A stretch of 64,000 nucleotides of DNA from an uncultured Granulosicoccus sp. (lineage in GTDB: Bacteria; Pseudomonadota; Gammaproteobacteria; Granulosicoccales; Granulosicoccaceae). The stretch is from positions 186,001-250,000 of the forward strand of contig CALDSR010000013.1 in assembly GCA_937924505.1 (NCBI GenBank). The letters run 5' to 3'. The position numbers were made by a program, and so were the translations under genes. Below the pieces are notes generated by a model. That model worked only from the letters and a program-made list of their open reading frames with translations. It searched no databases and was not told where the DNA came from. Positions 1 to 8,043 of this stretch are shown in pieces; within the stretch, counting starts at the first letter, position 1; the number at the start of each line of letters is the position of its first letter.

Positions 1-2
1 TC

Positions 3-800
3 GGGTTAAATCCACTGCTCACATTCACACTCGGCTTAGGGGTGTCCGGCTTAGCGTTAGCAACCGTTACAATCAAATTGGCATCTGCTATCTATTTGTT
101 TTGGATATTGTCAAAGCGTCTGGGCCGTTGGAGCAAGCCAAAATTCAACGTCAGGCATTATCTTGAGTTACTGCGCCAAGTGTTGCCGGCAAGCTTCAAC
201 ATGTTGACCATCATCACGGGCGGCTTTATCACAGTCTCTCTGGTTGGACGTTTTGGAAGTGAACATGTCGCAGGTTATGCGGTAGGCCTGAGACTTGAAC
301 AGGTTTTGTTACTACCCGCGTTGGGACTGAATACCGCGGTAATGGCAATAGCAGGTCAGAATTTTGGAGCTGGATTAACGGGTCGTGTCCAGGAGACGTA
401 TCGCAAAGGCTTGATGGTAGGGCTGGTCATGGCGGCCGTGTCAATACCGGTGATGGTATTCCTGTCACCCGCGATGATGGATCTCTTTACCACGGATCAA
501 TCCATCAGAAATACCGGAGCAGCCTACTTGCGAATAGATGCAATCGCTTTCTATGCCTACGTTGTCTTGTTTCTAAGTAATGCAAGTCTGCAGGCAATCA
601 AACAGCCTATGTTTCCGATGTTTCTTGGTATTGCCCGGCAAGTCGTTATTCCCGTTTCGATCAATTACGTACTGATCGTATTGTTCGACTTCCCGATGAT
701 GTCAATTTTCTACACAATCATTACCGTGGTGGTTTTAAGCGCTTTGATAGCGCATTGGTATACAAATCGTCAACTTGGCATGCTCCAGGAAGCGGAATAA
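3..800 (+). CDS. MATE family efflux transporter, 3' part
   Basis: The reading frame is open from the first bases of the window, so this is the C-terminal ~265 residues of a longer gene (the family is usually 440-480 residues). Hydrophobic segments alternate with short loops, and the fragment carries family-like stretches such as the NPLLTF segment at the very left edge, AGYAVGLRLEQ and GLNTAVMAIAGQNFGA. These match the second half of MATE multidrug/Na+ antiporters in the inner membrane. The GTG at 42 is only an internal valine. The next gene converges from the minus strand 53 bp away, so this is the end of a separate transcription unit. Substrate cannot be told. Confidence 0.85.
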   Translation, partial: GLNPLLTFTLGLGVSGLALATVTIKLASAIYLFWILSKRLGRWSKPKFNVRHYLELLRQVLPASFNMLTIITGGFITVSLVGRFGSEHVAGYAVGLRLEQVLLLPALGLNTAVMAIAGQNFGAGLTGRVQETYRKGLMVGLVMAAVSIPVMVFLSPAMMDLFTTDQSIRNTGAAYLRIDAIAFYAYVVLFLSNASLQAIKQPMFPMFLGIARQVVIPVSINYVLIVLFDFPMMSIFYTIITVVVLSALIAHWYTNRQLGMLQEAE

Positions 801-853
801 AAAATTGAACAGAATTATTCTGAGTAATTATTGGCTAACTAACCACACCCGGA

Positions 854-1948
854 TCAAACCAGAAGAGACAATCCGTCAGCATCAAACAAATGCAGTGCCG
901 CGTTTTCCGCCGCGAGATAAATTTCTGAACCCACATCGATATTGAGGTCACCAGGCAATTTGGCAATAATCGTCTCATCGACATTAGCGGCTTTGACATG
1001 TAGTAGCGTGACCTCCCCTAACGCTTCCACAACATCCACAACACCAGAGACAATTGCAGATTCTGCGCTTTGCGCGATCCTTAGATCTTCCGGTCGAACA
1101 CCTAGCCACGCCCTTTGATTTGAGGCGACACTTCGACCCTCACATTCTACTATAACGGCACCACCACTATCGAGACTGACATTGACCGAACTTCCCATCG
1201 ATGACTCAATTTCGCCTGGAAGTATGTTCATCGCAGGCGACCCAATGAATTGCGCCACAAATAAGTTGGCCGGCTTGCGATATAGCGTCAGTGGCGAGCC
1301 CACCTGTTCCACATAGCCATCTTTCAGCACAACGATACGATCAGCCAATGTCATTGCTTCCACTTGATCATGTGTAACGTAAATCATTGTAGTGTCGGGC
1401 ATGGAATCGGATAGCTTGGCAATTTCGATTCGCGTGGCAACACGTAGCGCCGCATCCAGATTGGACAACGGCTCATCAAACAGAAATACTTTCGGATCTC
1501 TACAGATGGCGCGGCCAATAGCGACACGCTGACGCTGCCCCCCAGAGAGCGCCTTGGGTAGCCGATCAAGATAGGGTGCGAGCTGCAACGCCGACGCAGC
1601 ACTTTGCACTCGCTCGTCAATCTCTTTTGCAGTTGCGTTGGACAAGCGCAAACCAAAGGCCATATTGTCATAAACAGTCATATGCGGGTACAACGCATAG
1701 GACTGAAATACCATCGCAATCCCACGCTGCGAAGGCGGCACATCATTAACCACCATGTCATCGATTTCGAGAGTACCGCCGGTAATTCTTTCAAGTCCGG
1801 CAATCGTGCGCAGCAATGTGGATTTACCACAACCGGAAGGACCGACAAACACGATGAATTCACCGGCCTTGATATCAAGGTCTATCCCGTGGAGGACTTC
1901 CACAGAGCCATAAGATTTATTGATACCGGTTAGTTTGACATCTGCCAT
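854..1948 (-). CDS. aglK: Alpha-glucoside ABC transporter ATP-binding protein AglK
   Basis: This is the ATPase of a MalK/UgpC-type sugar importer (364 residues, normal length). Walker [10 protein letters not shown] lies near residue 38, the signature [14 protein letters not shown] near 134, Walker [13 protein letters not shown] near 154 and the H-loop VTHDQ near 191. A C-terminal MOP/TOBE-like regulatory region follows from about 240 (WLGVRPEDLR). It is the last gene of the operon, 24 bp after the glucosidase gene. The order transporter-transporter-glucosidase-ATPase matches the rhizobial aglEFGAK operon, which is the basis for the name. It could energise more than one sugar importer, as MalK-type ATPases often do. 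Confidence 0.88.
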   Translation of the reverse strand: MADVKLTGINKSYGSVEVLHGIDLDIKAGEFIVFVGPSGCGKSTLLRTIAGLERITGGTLEIDDMVVNDVPPSQRGIAMVFQSYALYPHMTVYDNMAFGLRLSNATAKEIDERVQSAASALQLAPYLDRLPKALSGGQRQRVAIGRAICRDPKVFLFDEPLSNLDAALRVATRIEIAKLSDSMPDTTMIYVTHDQVEAMTLADRIVVLKDGYVEQVGSPLTLYRKPANLFVAQFIGSPAMNILPGEIESSMGSSVNVSLDSGGAVIVECEGRSVASNQRAWLGVRPEDLRIAQSAESAIVSGVVDVVEALGEVTLLHVKAANVDETIIAKLPGDLNIDVGSEIYLAAENAALHLFDADGLSLLV

Positions 1949-1972
1949 GATTGTGGTGTCCGCAAAATGAGA

Positions 1973-3664
1973 TTAATCTGAACTGTCCGCGTCGAGTTTT
2001 ACAACGAGTGCACCATAGGCATCAAGGTTAATTGCTGAATCATGCAGTTCTGCCCCAAACGCACCACCATCAAGCATTGACAATTTTAACGATGTCCTCA
2101 CCTCGACAGGTTTGTTCCCCATATTTATCGTTACTAGAAGTGACTCACCAGAACAACTCCGTTGGAACATCATCACATCATCTGGCGCATCCATAAAGGT
2201 GATAACCCCTTTTATCAAAGGCTCATACTTCTTGCGAAAATGCAAAAACGTTTTATAGTGTTCCAGCAATGACCCTTCTACCCCATCTTGGACGTCCACT
2301 GCATATCCAAGATGCTCTGTCGGCACCGGCAACCAAGGCGTCCCTTCGGTAAATCCACCATGTGAGCCATTGCGGGTCCAGACCATCGGCGTCCGGCAAC
2401 CATCTCGCCCTTTAAAGTCTGGCCAAAACTGAATGCCATACGGATCTTTCAGATCTTCATAGGCGATATCAGCCTCACTTAAACCGAGTTCTTCGCCCTG
2501 ATACAGGCAAACCGAACCGCGTAAGCTCAAGAGCAGCACCGCCAACATCTTCAAAAAAGCATCACGGTCCGCGCCCTGATCAATCCAGCGAGATGCATGA
2601 CGTCGGACGTCGTGATTGGAAAACGCCCAACAGGACCAGCCGGTTGGTGCTGTCTGGTCAAAACCCGCGACAGTTCTTTTAACTTTCGCCGTATCGAGAG
2701 GCTCTCCCGATAAAAAATCGAATGAATAACACATCTGCACCTTGTCACCGCCTGACGTGTACTCGGACATAATTTCAATTCCATATTGCGCATCGCCCAC
2801 TTCACCAACTGCGGCGGCACCATACTCGTTCAGCAGTAGGCGAAGTCTTTTCAGGAACTCAAGATTCTCTGGTTGATTCTTGTCGTATAAGTGATTTTGG
2901 TAGTTATAAGGGTTGACTTCTGGAGCAATGCTGGAATTTCGTTCTTGTTCCGGGATAGCGGGATTGTCACGTAATAATTTGTCGTGCACATAAAAATTAA
3001 TCGTATCAAGACGAAATCCATCAACCCCACGATCGAGCCAGAAACGCACTGAGTCCAGCAAGGCATCCTGTACATCCGGATTATGAAAATTCAAATCCGG
3101 TTGCGATTTGAGAAAATTGTGAAGATAGTATTGACGACGAGTCGCATGCCACTCCCAGGCAGACCCACCAAAAATGGATAACCAGTTGTTGGGCGGATTT
3201 CCGTCAGGTTTTGCATCGGCCCAGACATACCAGTCAGACTTGGGGTTATCGCGACTAGTCAGACTTTCCTGGAACCATTCGTGTTGGTCAGACGAGTGGG
3301 ATATGACCTGATCAATCATAACCTTGAGCCCTTGCTCGTGTGCCAAGGTTATCAGCTCATCAAAATCCTCAAGCGTACCGAACATCGGATCGACCGCTTT
3401 GTAATCCGACACGTCGTAACCAAAGTCGAGCATTGGGGACTGGAAGAATGGCGAGATCCAGATCGCATCTACACCCAGAGAGGCGATATAAGGCAATCGT
3501 TGAGTGATACCGCGCAAGTCGCCAATGCCATCGCCACTCGTATCCTGAAATGATCGTGGATATATTTGATAGATAACGGCACCGCGCCACCAATCCGCAT
3601 CTGTCGAATTTTCAGCGTAGGTAATTGAAGCCGAATCCGCTGTGATTTTCTGGACTACGTTCAT
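1973..3664 (-). CDS. aglA: GH13 alpha-glucosidase AglA
   Basis: A cytoplasmic family 13 glycoside hydrolase (563 residues, no signal peptide) that would release glucose from imported alpha-glucosides such as sucrose, maltose or trehalose-like sugars. The N-terminal WWRGAVIYQIYPRSF is typical of alpha-glucosidases/oligo-1,6-glucosidases. The catalytic triad is visible: nucleophile Asp220 in GFRLDT, acid/base Glu288 in VGEVGD and Asp352 in FSNHDVRR. It sits inside the operon, 9 bp after the aglG stop, so hydrolysis is coupled to uptake. Exact linkage preference (alpha-1,1/1,2/1,4/1,6) cannot be read from the sequence. Confidence 0.9.
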   Translation of the reverse strand: MNVVQKITADSASITYAENSTDADWWRGAVIYQIYPRSFQDTSGDGIGDLRGITQRLPYIASLGVDAIWISPFFQSPMLDFGYDVSDYKAVDPMFGTLEDFDELITLAHEQGLKVMIDQVISHSSDQHEWFQESLTSRDNPKSDWYVWADAKPDGNPPNNWLSIFGGSAWEWHATRRQYYLHNFLKSQPDLNFHNPDVQDALLDSVRFWLDRGVDGFRLDTINFYVHDKLLRDNPAIPEQERNSSIAPEVNPYNYQNHLYDKNQPENLEFLKRLRLLLNEYGAAAVGEVGDAQYGIEIMSEYTSGGDKVQMCYSFDFLSGEPLDTAKVKRTVAGFDQTAPTGWSCWAFSNHDVRRHASRWIDQGADRDAFLKMLAVLLLSLRGSVCLYQGEELGLSEADIAYEDLKDPYGIQFWPDFKGRDGCRTPMVWTRNGSHGGFTEGTPWLPVPTEHLGYAVDVQDGVEGSLLEHYKTFLHFRKKYEPLIKGVITFMDAPDDVMMFQRSCSGESLLVTINMGNKPVEVRTSLKLSMLDGGAFGAELHDSAINLDAYGALVVKLDADSSD

Positions 3665-3673
3665 CAGTTTTAC

Positions 3674-4843
3674 TTATTTAACAGAGCCTGCAAGCAAACC
3701 ACGCACCAGGTAGCGTTGCATGGCAAAGAAAACAATCAACGGCACCGCAATGGATACAAACGCCGCTGTTGCAAGGATTTCCCAGTTGCCACCACGGGTA
3801 CCCAGTAGTTCGACAATCTGATTCGTCATGACAGTGGTTGACCCGGTTGAATCTATCAGAAACACCTTGGCAACCAGAAGATCATTCCATGTCCACAGAA
3901 ACTGGAAAATCGCAAACGAAGCGAGCGCCGGAAAGGACAGAGGCAGAATGATTTTGGTGAAGATCTGGAACTCAGTGGCGCCGTCAACACGAGCGTTCTC
4001 GATAATATCGCGTGGCAGGCCCACCATGTAGTTCCTTAACAAATAAATCGCCAACGGCAAACCAAAGGCGGTATGTGCCAACCAGACGCCCAGATACCCT
4101 TTGCCTATACCGATGTCAAGGTGCAAACGAAGTAGTGGAATCAACGCGAGCTGCAGAGGTACCACCAGAAGGCCGACGACGACAGCGACCAGTAAGGCTC
4201 GACCAGGAAATTCCATCCAGGCAAGTGCATAAGCGGCAAATGCCGCCACAACAATTGGAATGATCGTCGCCGGTATGGTAACTGTTAGCGTATTGAAAAA
4301 CGCCTTGGCCATATTGTCCTGACCAACGCCGCTGAACAAGATAGTCTTATAGTTATCCAACGTGAATTCTGGCGGTGTGGATGCGGTAACAAATACACGC
4401 TGTCCGCGACGTCCCGGCTCTTCAATACTGGTATAGCGATAACTCCCATCAGGATTCAATGTCAGTGACTCTTCGCCATCACTGAATTCAGCCGTTTCGC
4501 CAACCGCATATGCGCCAATAGCTCGGGACGACACACCAAATGCCGAAATACTCGCTTCGCCGCGCGATTCTTCATTATCTGTCAGGAGATTACCTTCGAC
4601 AACGTAAACACCATCTTCCTGTTCGGCCACACTTTTGCCACCTGTGCGCAATTGGACAATGCTCTCACTTTCAGTCAATGACGCCCACCAACCTGAGCTG
4701 GAAATCTGGTCAGCCGTGCGAAACGATGAAACAAAGAGTCCAACAGTCGGGAACAACCATGCCAGCACCAATCCCAGCACCGAGATGTGGACGACCCAAG
4801 TCAACGCTGATTTTTTGCCTGCTATGCCACTACTCATATCCAA
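3674..4843 (-). CDS. aglG: Alpha-glucoside ABC permease AglG (MalG type)
   Basis: Inner-membrane permease of 389 residues. One transmembrane helix (about 15-37) is followed by a large periplasmic insert (about 50-165, rich in Glu/Ser/Gly) and then the five-helix BPD_transp_1 core. The EAA loop reads ENARVDGATEFQIFTKIILPLSFPAL, where the ATPase docks. The long insert after helix 1 is, as far as I recall, usual for AglG proteins and explains the length above the 270-300 of ordinary MalG-type permeases. It lies 21 bp downstream of aglF in the same operon. Confidence 0.87.
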   Translation of the reverse strand: MDMSSGIAGKKSALTWVVHISVLGLVLAWLFPTVGLFVSSFRTADQISSSGWWASLTESESIVQLRTGGKSVAEQEDGVYVVEGNLLTDNEESRGEASISAFGVSSRAIGAYAVGETAEFSDGEESLTLNPDGSYRYTSIEEPGRRGQRVFVTASTPPEFTLDNYKTILFSGVGQDNMAKAFFNTLTVTIPATIIPIVVAAFAAYALAWMEFPGRALLVAVVVGLLVVPLQLALIPLLRLHLDIGIGKGYLGVWLAHTAFGLPLAIYLLRNYMVGLPRDIIENARVDGATEFQIFTKIILPLSFPALASFAIFQFLWTWNDLLVAKVFLIDSTGSTTVMTNQIVELLGTRGGNWEILATAAFVSIAVPLIVFFAMQRYLVRGLLAGSVK

Positions 4844-4864
4844 GACCTCATCCCGGCAATCTCA

Positions 4865-6097
4865 TCAGCGCATTTCCTTGCGGGCGTTGTAGACATTCCA
4901 TATCAGAATCGGTGACACCAAAAGCATGATCACCATGGCACCGGCAGAACCGACACCCCAATCGTTGGCACGGAATAGCTTCTCATACATGTAGTTGGCC
5001 AGCACCTGCGTTTCCCACTGACCATTGGTCATGGCAAAAACTATATCGAACACTTTCAATACCGCAAGCGTGATGGTGGTCCAGACCACAACTATGGTCG
5101 GAATGATTTGCGGCACTTTTATCTTGAAGAAGATCTGAAACGGGTTGGCACCATCAATCACAGCCGCTTCAATGGTTTCTTCGGGTATGCCCCGTAGAGC
5201 GGCAGAAAGAATGACCATCGCAAAGCCGGTCTGTATCCAGATCAGCACAACCATCAGAAAAAAATTGTTCCAGAACGGAAGGGTCAGCCATTGCTGAGGC
5301 TCACCATAGGACAACGATGCCGACCATACCGAGATTAACGATGACAACGACTTGTAGATCAGCCAGACACCTAACAAGGCCACTGAAAAACGAAGTACGG
5401 TTGACCATATTGTAGTTCTTCGCTGACCATGGATCAGCGGCTTGATCATCTGATAGACAACAACAGCCACAATCGCTGCGAAGGCAAGCAGGATGATGCT
5501 GGGCAAGATCTTTAACGCAACGATACTCCCTGCACCACCATCGAATTTCATCCAAATGGCATTCATGACGCCAATTTGAGACGACGCCGCTGGGCGAGCG
5601 TCGTATATAAGTTTGAATATCACAGCCGCACCGACAAATGAAATCGCCATCGGCATGAAAATTAGTGACTTGGCGATGTTGCCCCAGCGGATTCGGTCGG
5701 TTAGCTGCGCAACCAATAGCCCAAAGCCCGTGGAGGTCGCCGGCACGACGATCAACCACAGAAGATTGTTCCGCATCGCTTCCCAAAATTTCGGCTCGCT
5801 GGCCATCTGCCGGTAGTTGTCCAATCCTACAAAGGCACCACCGGCATCCCGATCAGTCAACGATAACCGCAAGGTTTCGAACACGGGATAGCCCAGATAT
5901 AGACCGAGCGCTGCAATGGCCGGCGCCAGAAAGAGCCAGGGACGAACCAGATTCGCCCGATTGATATTTCTGCCCGCCTTGTCCCCTGTCGGCGGAAAGA
6001 TCACCGTATCAAGAACACGGTTCGAGAAATAGAAATACCCAATACATCCACCCACTCCGATAAGAATGGTGATGACACCTTGCAATGCGGGATTCAT
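4865..6097 (-). CDS. aglF: Alpha-glucoside ABC permease AglF (MalF type)
   Basis: Partner permease of AglG. The C-terminal part is strongly AglF-like: WIQTGFAMVILSAALRGIPEE, EAA loop IEAAVIDGANPFQIFFKIKVPQI, and VFDIVFAMTNGQW. At 410 residues it is longer than the ~300-340 I expect for this family. The excess seems to lie at about residues 185-270, where an extra stretch with two hydrophobic segments (ILLAFAAIVAVVVYQM and FSVALLGVWLIYKSLSSLI) separates the first half from the conserved core. Gene position, between the binding protein and aglG, supports the call. The insertion is listed as a finding. Confidence 0.86.
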   Translation of the reverse strand: MNPALQGVITILIGVGGCIGYFYFSNRVLDTVIFPPTGDKAGRNINRANLVRPWLFLAPAIAALGLYLGYPVFETLRLSLTDRDAGGAFVGLDNYRQMASEPKFWEAMRNNLLWLIVVPATSTGFGLLVAQLTDRIRWGNIAKSLIFMPMAISFVGAAVIFKLIYDARPAASSQIGVMNAIWMKFDGGAGSIVALKILPSIILLAFAAIVAVVVYQMIKPLIHGQRRTTIWSTVLRFSVALLGVWLIYKSLSSLISVWSASLSYGEPQQWLTLPFWNNFFLMVVLIWIQTGFAMVILSAALRGIPEETIEAAVIDGANPFQIFFKIKVPQIIPTIVVVWTTITLAVLKVFDIVFAMTNGQWETQVLANYMYEKLFRANDWGVGSAGAMVIMLLVSPILIWNVYNARKEMR

Positions 6098-6209
6098 GAT
6101 GTTCGATCAGTCTCCATGCCCCAGGGGGCTCGACATGCAATAAACAAAGGGTGGAAAGGATTGCACTGGGGCCATTGACCCCAGTGCCTACGACAACGCT
6201 ACAAACAGG

Positions 6210-7574
6210 CTACTTCAAAGCGTCCCAACTGGTCTGAATTTCATCAGCAACGGTGCTGGCATCTTTGCCGCCCGTATAATCGACCATGCCAGTCCAGAAG
6301 GTGCCCGCACCAACAGCCCCCGGCATCAGGTCGGAACCATCGAAACGAAACGTCGTTGCATTAACCAGTATCTCTCCCTGACCGCGAAGCGCGTCATTCA
6401 TGTAATTTGCGCTGTTCACCCCTTTATGAGGTGTCAGGAAACCGGTTTGCGCCATCATCACTTCATGCGCCAGTGGCAGCGTGAAAAATGTCATCAATTC
6501 TGATGTAGCGTCAGATGGCTTGGTAATCGACATCAACGTGCCACCACCTAGCACCGGATTTCCCAAATCCTTCCCTTCATACGCGGGGAAGTAAAAGAAG
6601 TCGACATCTTCACCAAACTCTATGTCTTCCGGGAAAAATGCAGGTACAAAAGACGCCTGACGGTGCATATAGCACTGTGCAGGAGAGGCAAACATGCCCT
6701 TGGGTGAATCGCGAAAATCCGTTGACGCGACAGCACCTGCCCCACCTGAGACTTTCTTGTCATCACGAGCAAACCAACCAAACTCTTCAATTGCTTCTAC
6801 CACGCGAGGGTCGTTGAACGGGATTTCATTGGTCGTCCATGCGTCATACACATCGGCTGTTTGTGTACGAAGCATCAGATCTTCAACCCAATCCGTTGCT
6901 GGCCATCCCGTTGCTGCACCTGATCCAAGACCAATGCACCACGGCGTCTCACCATCAGCCACTATTTGCTCAGTCAATGCTTTCAAGCCTTCCATCGTAT
7001 CCGGTACTTCATAGCCGGCATCCTCAAAGTTCTCAGGCACATACCAAACGAGAGACTTGACGTTAACGTTATAAAAGAAGCCAAACAATTGCGAGTTGCC
7101 ATCCTTGTCATCGTAGGTGCCAAGATCAACCCATGACGAACCCGCACCATAATTTTCAGCTACCCATTCACCAGTACCTTCCGGCAAGGGGTATAACAAA
7201 CCACGACCAGCCAGATCAGCCGCAAGCCCAGGTTGTGGAAAAACCGCCACATTAGGTGCGGCACCAGCTTCCGCGTCGATAACGATCTGCTGTTCAAATG
7301 AATCAGACCCCGTATAGATAACCTCAGCACCAGTAGCATGCTCGAAGTAGGCGATAGCACTTCGGAAAACCTCATCTTCCGGTTGCAACCACGGGCCGGC
7401 AACAGTCACTGTCTGACCGCTAAAATCTGGCGCACTGCTGGCCCACGATTCATAGCTGTCCCAACTAAAGTCACCTTCGCCGGGTTTGAATTTCAAATCA
7501 CCGAGACCGTCAGCCAAGGCAGTTGTCGCGGACATGACAAGTGACACCGCACTTGCCAACAGAACCTTATTCAT
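6210..7574 (-). CDS. aglE: Alpha-glucoside ABC substrate-binding protein AglE
   Basis: Periplasmic solute-binding protein of the cluster B (MalE-like) type, about 454 residues. The ATG at 7574 is chosen because GGGAG lies 7 bases before it; a TTG 15 bases further up is in frame but would place that ribosome site inside the gene. An N-terminal signal peptide (MNKVLLASAVSLVMSATTALA) is followed by a mature domain with QPEDEVFRSAIAYFE and ASPAQCYMHRQASFVP. It is the first gene of the agl operon and directly follows the promoter/operator region at 7643-7753. It would bind alpha-glucosides and hand them to AglFG. Confidence 0.9.
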   Translation of the reverse strand: MNKVLLASAVSLVMSATTALADGLGDLKFKPGEGDFSWDSYESWASSAPDFSGQTVTVAGPWLQPEDEVFRSAIAYFEHATGAEVIYTGSDSFEQQIVIDAEAGAAPNVAVFPQPGLAADLAGRGLLYPLPEGTGEWVAENYGAGSSWVDLGTYDDKDGNSQLFGFFYNVNVKSLVWYVPENFEDAGYEVPDTMEGLKALTEQIVADGETPWCIGLGSGAATGWPATDWVEDLMLRTQTADVYDAWTTNEIPFNDPRVVEAIEEFGWFARDDKKVSGGAGAVASTDFRDSPKGMFASPAQCYMHRQASFVPAFFPEDIEFGEDVDFFYFPAYEGKDLGNPVLGGGTLMSITKPSDATSELMTFFTLPLAHEVMMAQTGFLTPHKGVNSANYMNDALRGQGEILVNATTFRFDGSDLMPGAVGAGTFWTGMVDYTGGKDASTVADEIQTSWDALK

Positions 7575-7642
7575 ATGAATTTCTCCCAAGAACAGTTGTT
7601 TAACTTGAACCTTACAAGTACAGTCAGAACGCGAGGTAAATT

Positions 7643-7654
7643 CAAAGCGCTTTG
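7643..7654. promoter_or_regulatory. LacI-type operator, downstream copy
   Basis: Perfect 12-bp palindrome CAAAGCGCTTTG. The CGCTTTG half-site style with a central CG is typical of LacI/GalR-family operators (established for the family). It lies downstream of the predicted transcription start of the agl operon, between start and aglE. The flanks TT...GC match the reverse complement of the second copy at 15 of 16 positions. Confidence 0.75.
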
Positions 7655-7691
7655 GCTATGTTGTAGGCGTTTGATACCTCGTAAAACAAAG

Positions 7692-7720
7692 ATAGTATCC
7701 CCATTAATCATCTTAGTCAA
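7692..7720 (-). promoter_or_regulatory. Predicted sigma70 promoter of the agl operon
   Basis: Read on the minus strand: -35 TTGACT (7720-7715), exactly 17 bp spacer, -10 TACTAT (7697-7692). The spacing and both hexamers are close to consensus. Transcription would start near 7685 and run into aglE. The two palindromic operators lie one on each side of this promoter, so repression by looping or roadblock is the natural reading. Confidence 0.65.
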
Positions 7721-7741
7721 CGACCTTAATTCAACAAAATC

Positions 7742-7753
7742 CAAAGCGCTTTG
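7742..7753. promoter_or_regulatory. LacI-type operator, upstream copy
   Basis: Second perfect copy of CAAAGCGCTTTG, centred 99 bp from the first and upstream of the predicted -35 box. Two identical operators flanking one promoter is the arrangement known for LacI-family repressors that form DNA loops. No LacI-family gene is present in the window, so the regulator (an AglR equivalent) must be encoded elsewhere. Confidence 0.72.
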
Positions 7754-8043
7754 AATAATTTGGACGCTGTAGTGTCGTCGCGATCATCATCACCAAACAC
7801 CGGATAAGCGCGAAAAGGCACTATCGGCCTATCAAAGACATAGTCCCGACCGTTCTGGAAGAAAATGGCTGCATTGAGCACGGACTCACCATCGACGCTC
7901 ACAACGCTCCAAACATTCAAACACCTGTTGGCGTAATTATCGACTCATTCATGTTTTCGAGACGGTTGGCCGGGTTCGAACAAGTACACACTTTATGTAT
8001 TGTTACGTATGTATAACCGGAACTCTCAAGTCCTCACTTGACG
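7754..8043. other. Intergenic region upstream of the agl promoter
   Basis: About 290 bp between the upstream agl operator and the stop of the dimethylformamidase-like gene. A 64-codon minus-strand frame (7726-7920) overlaps the operator and has no family resemblance, so I do not call it. I see no terminator with a U-tract, no repeat and no other gene. Confidence 0.5.

Noticed and set aside
7726..7920. 64-codon minus-strand frame upstream of agl
   Set aside because: It contains the upstream operator and lacks resemblance to any family.
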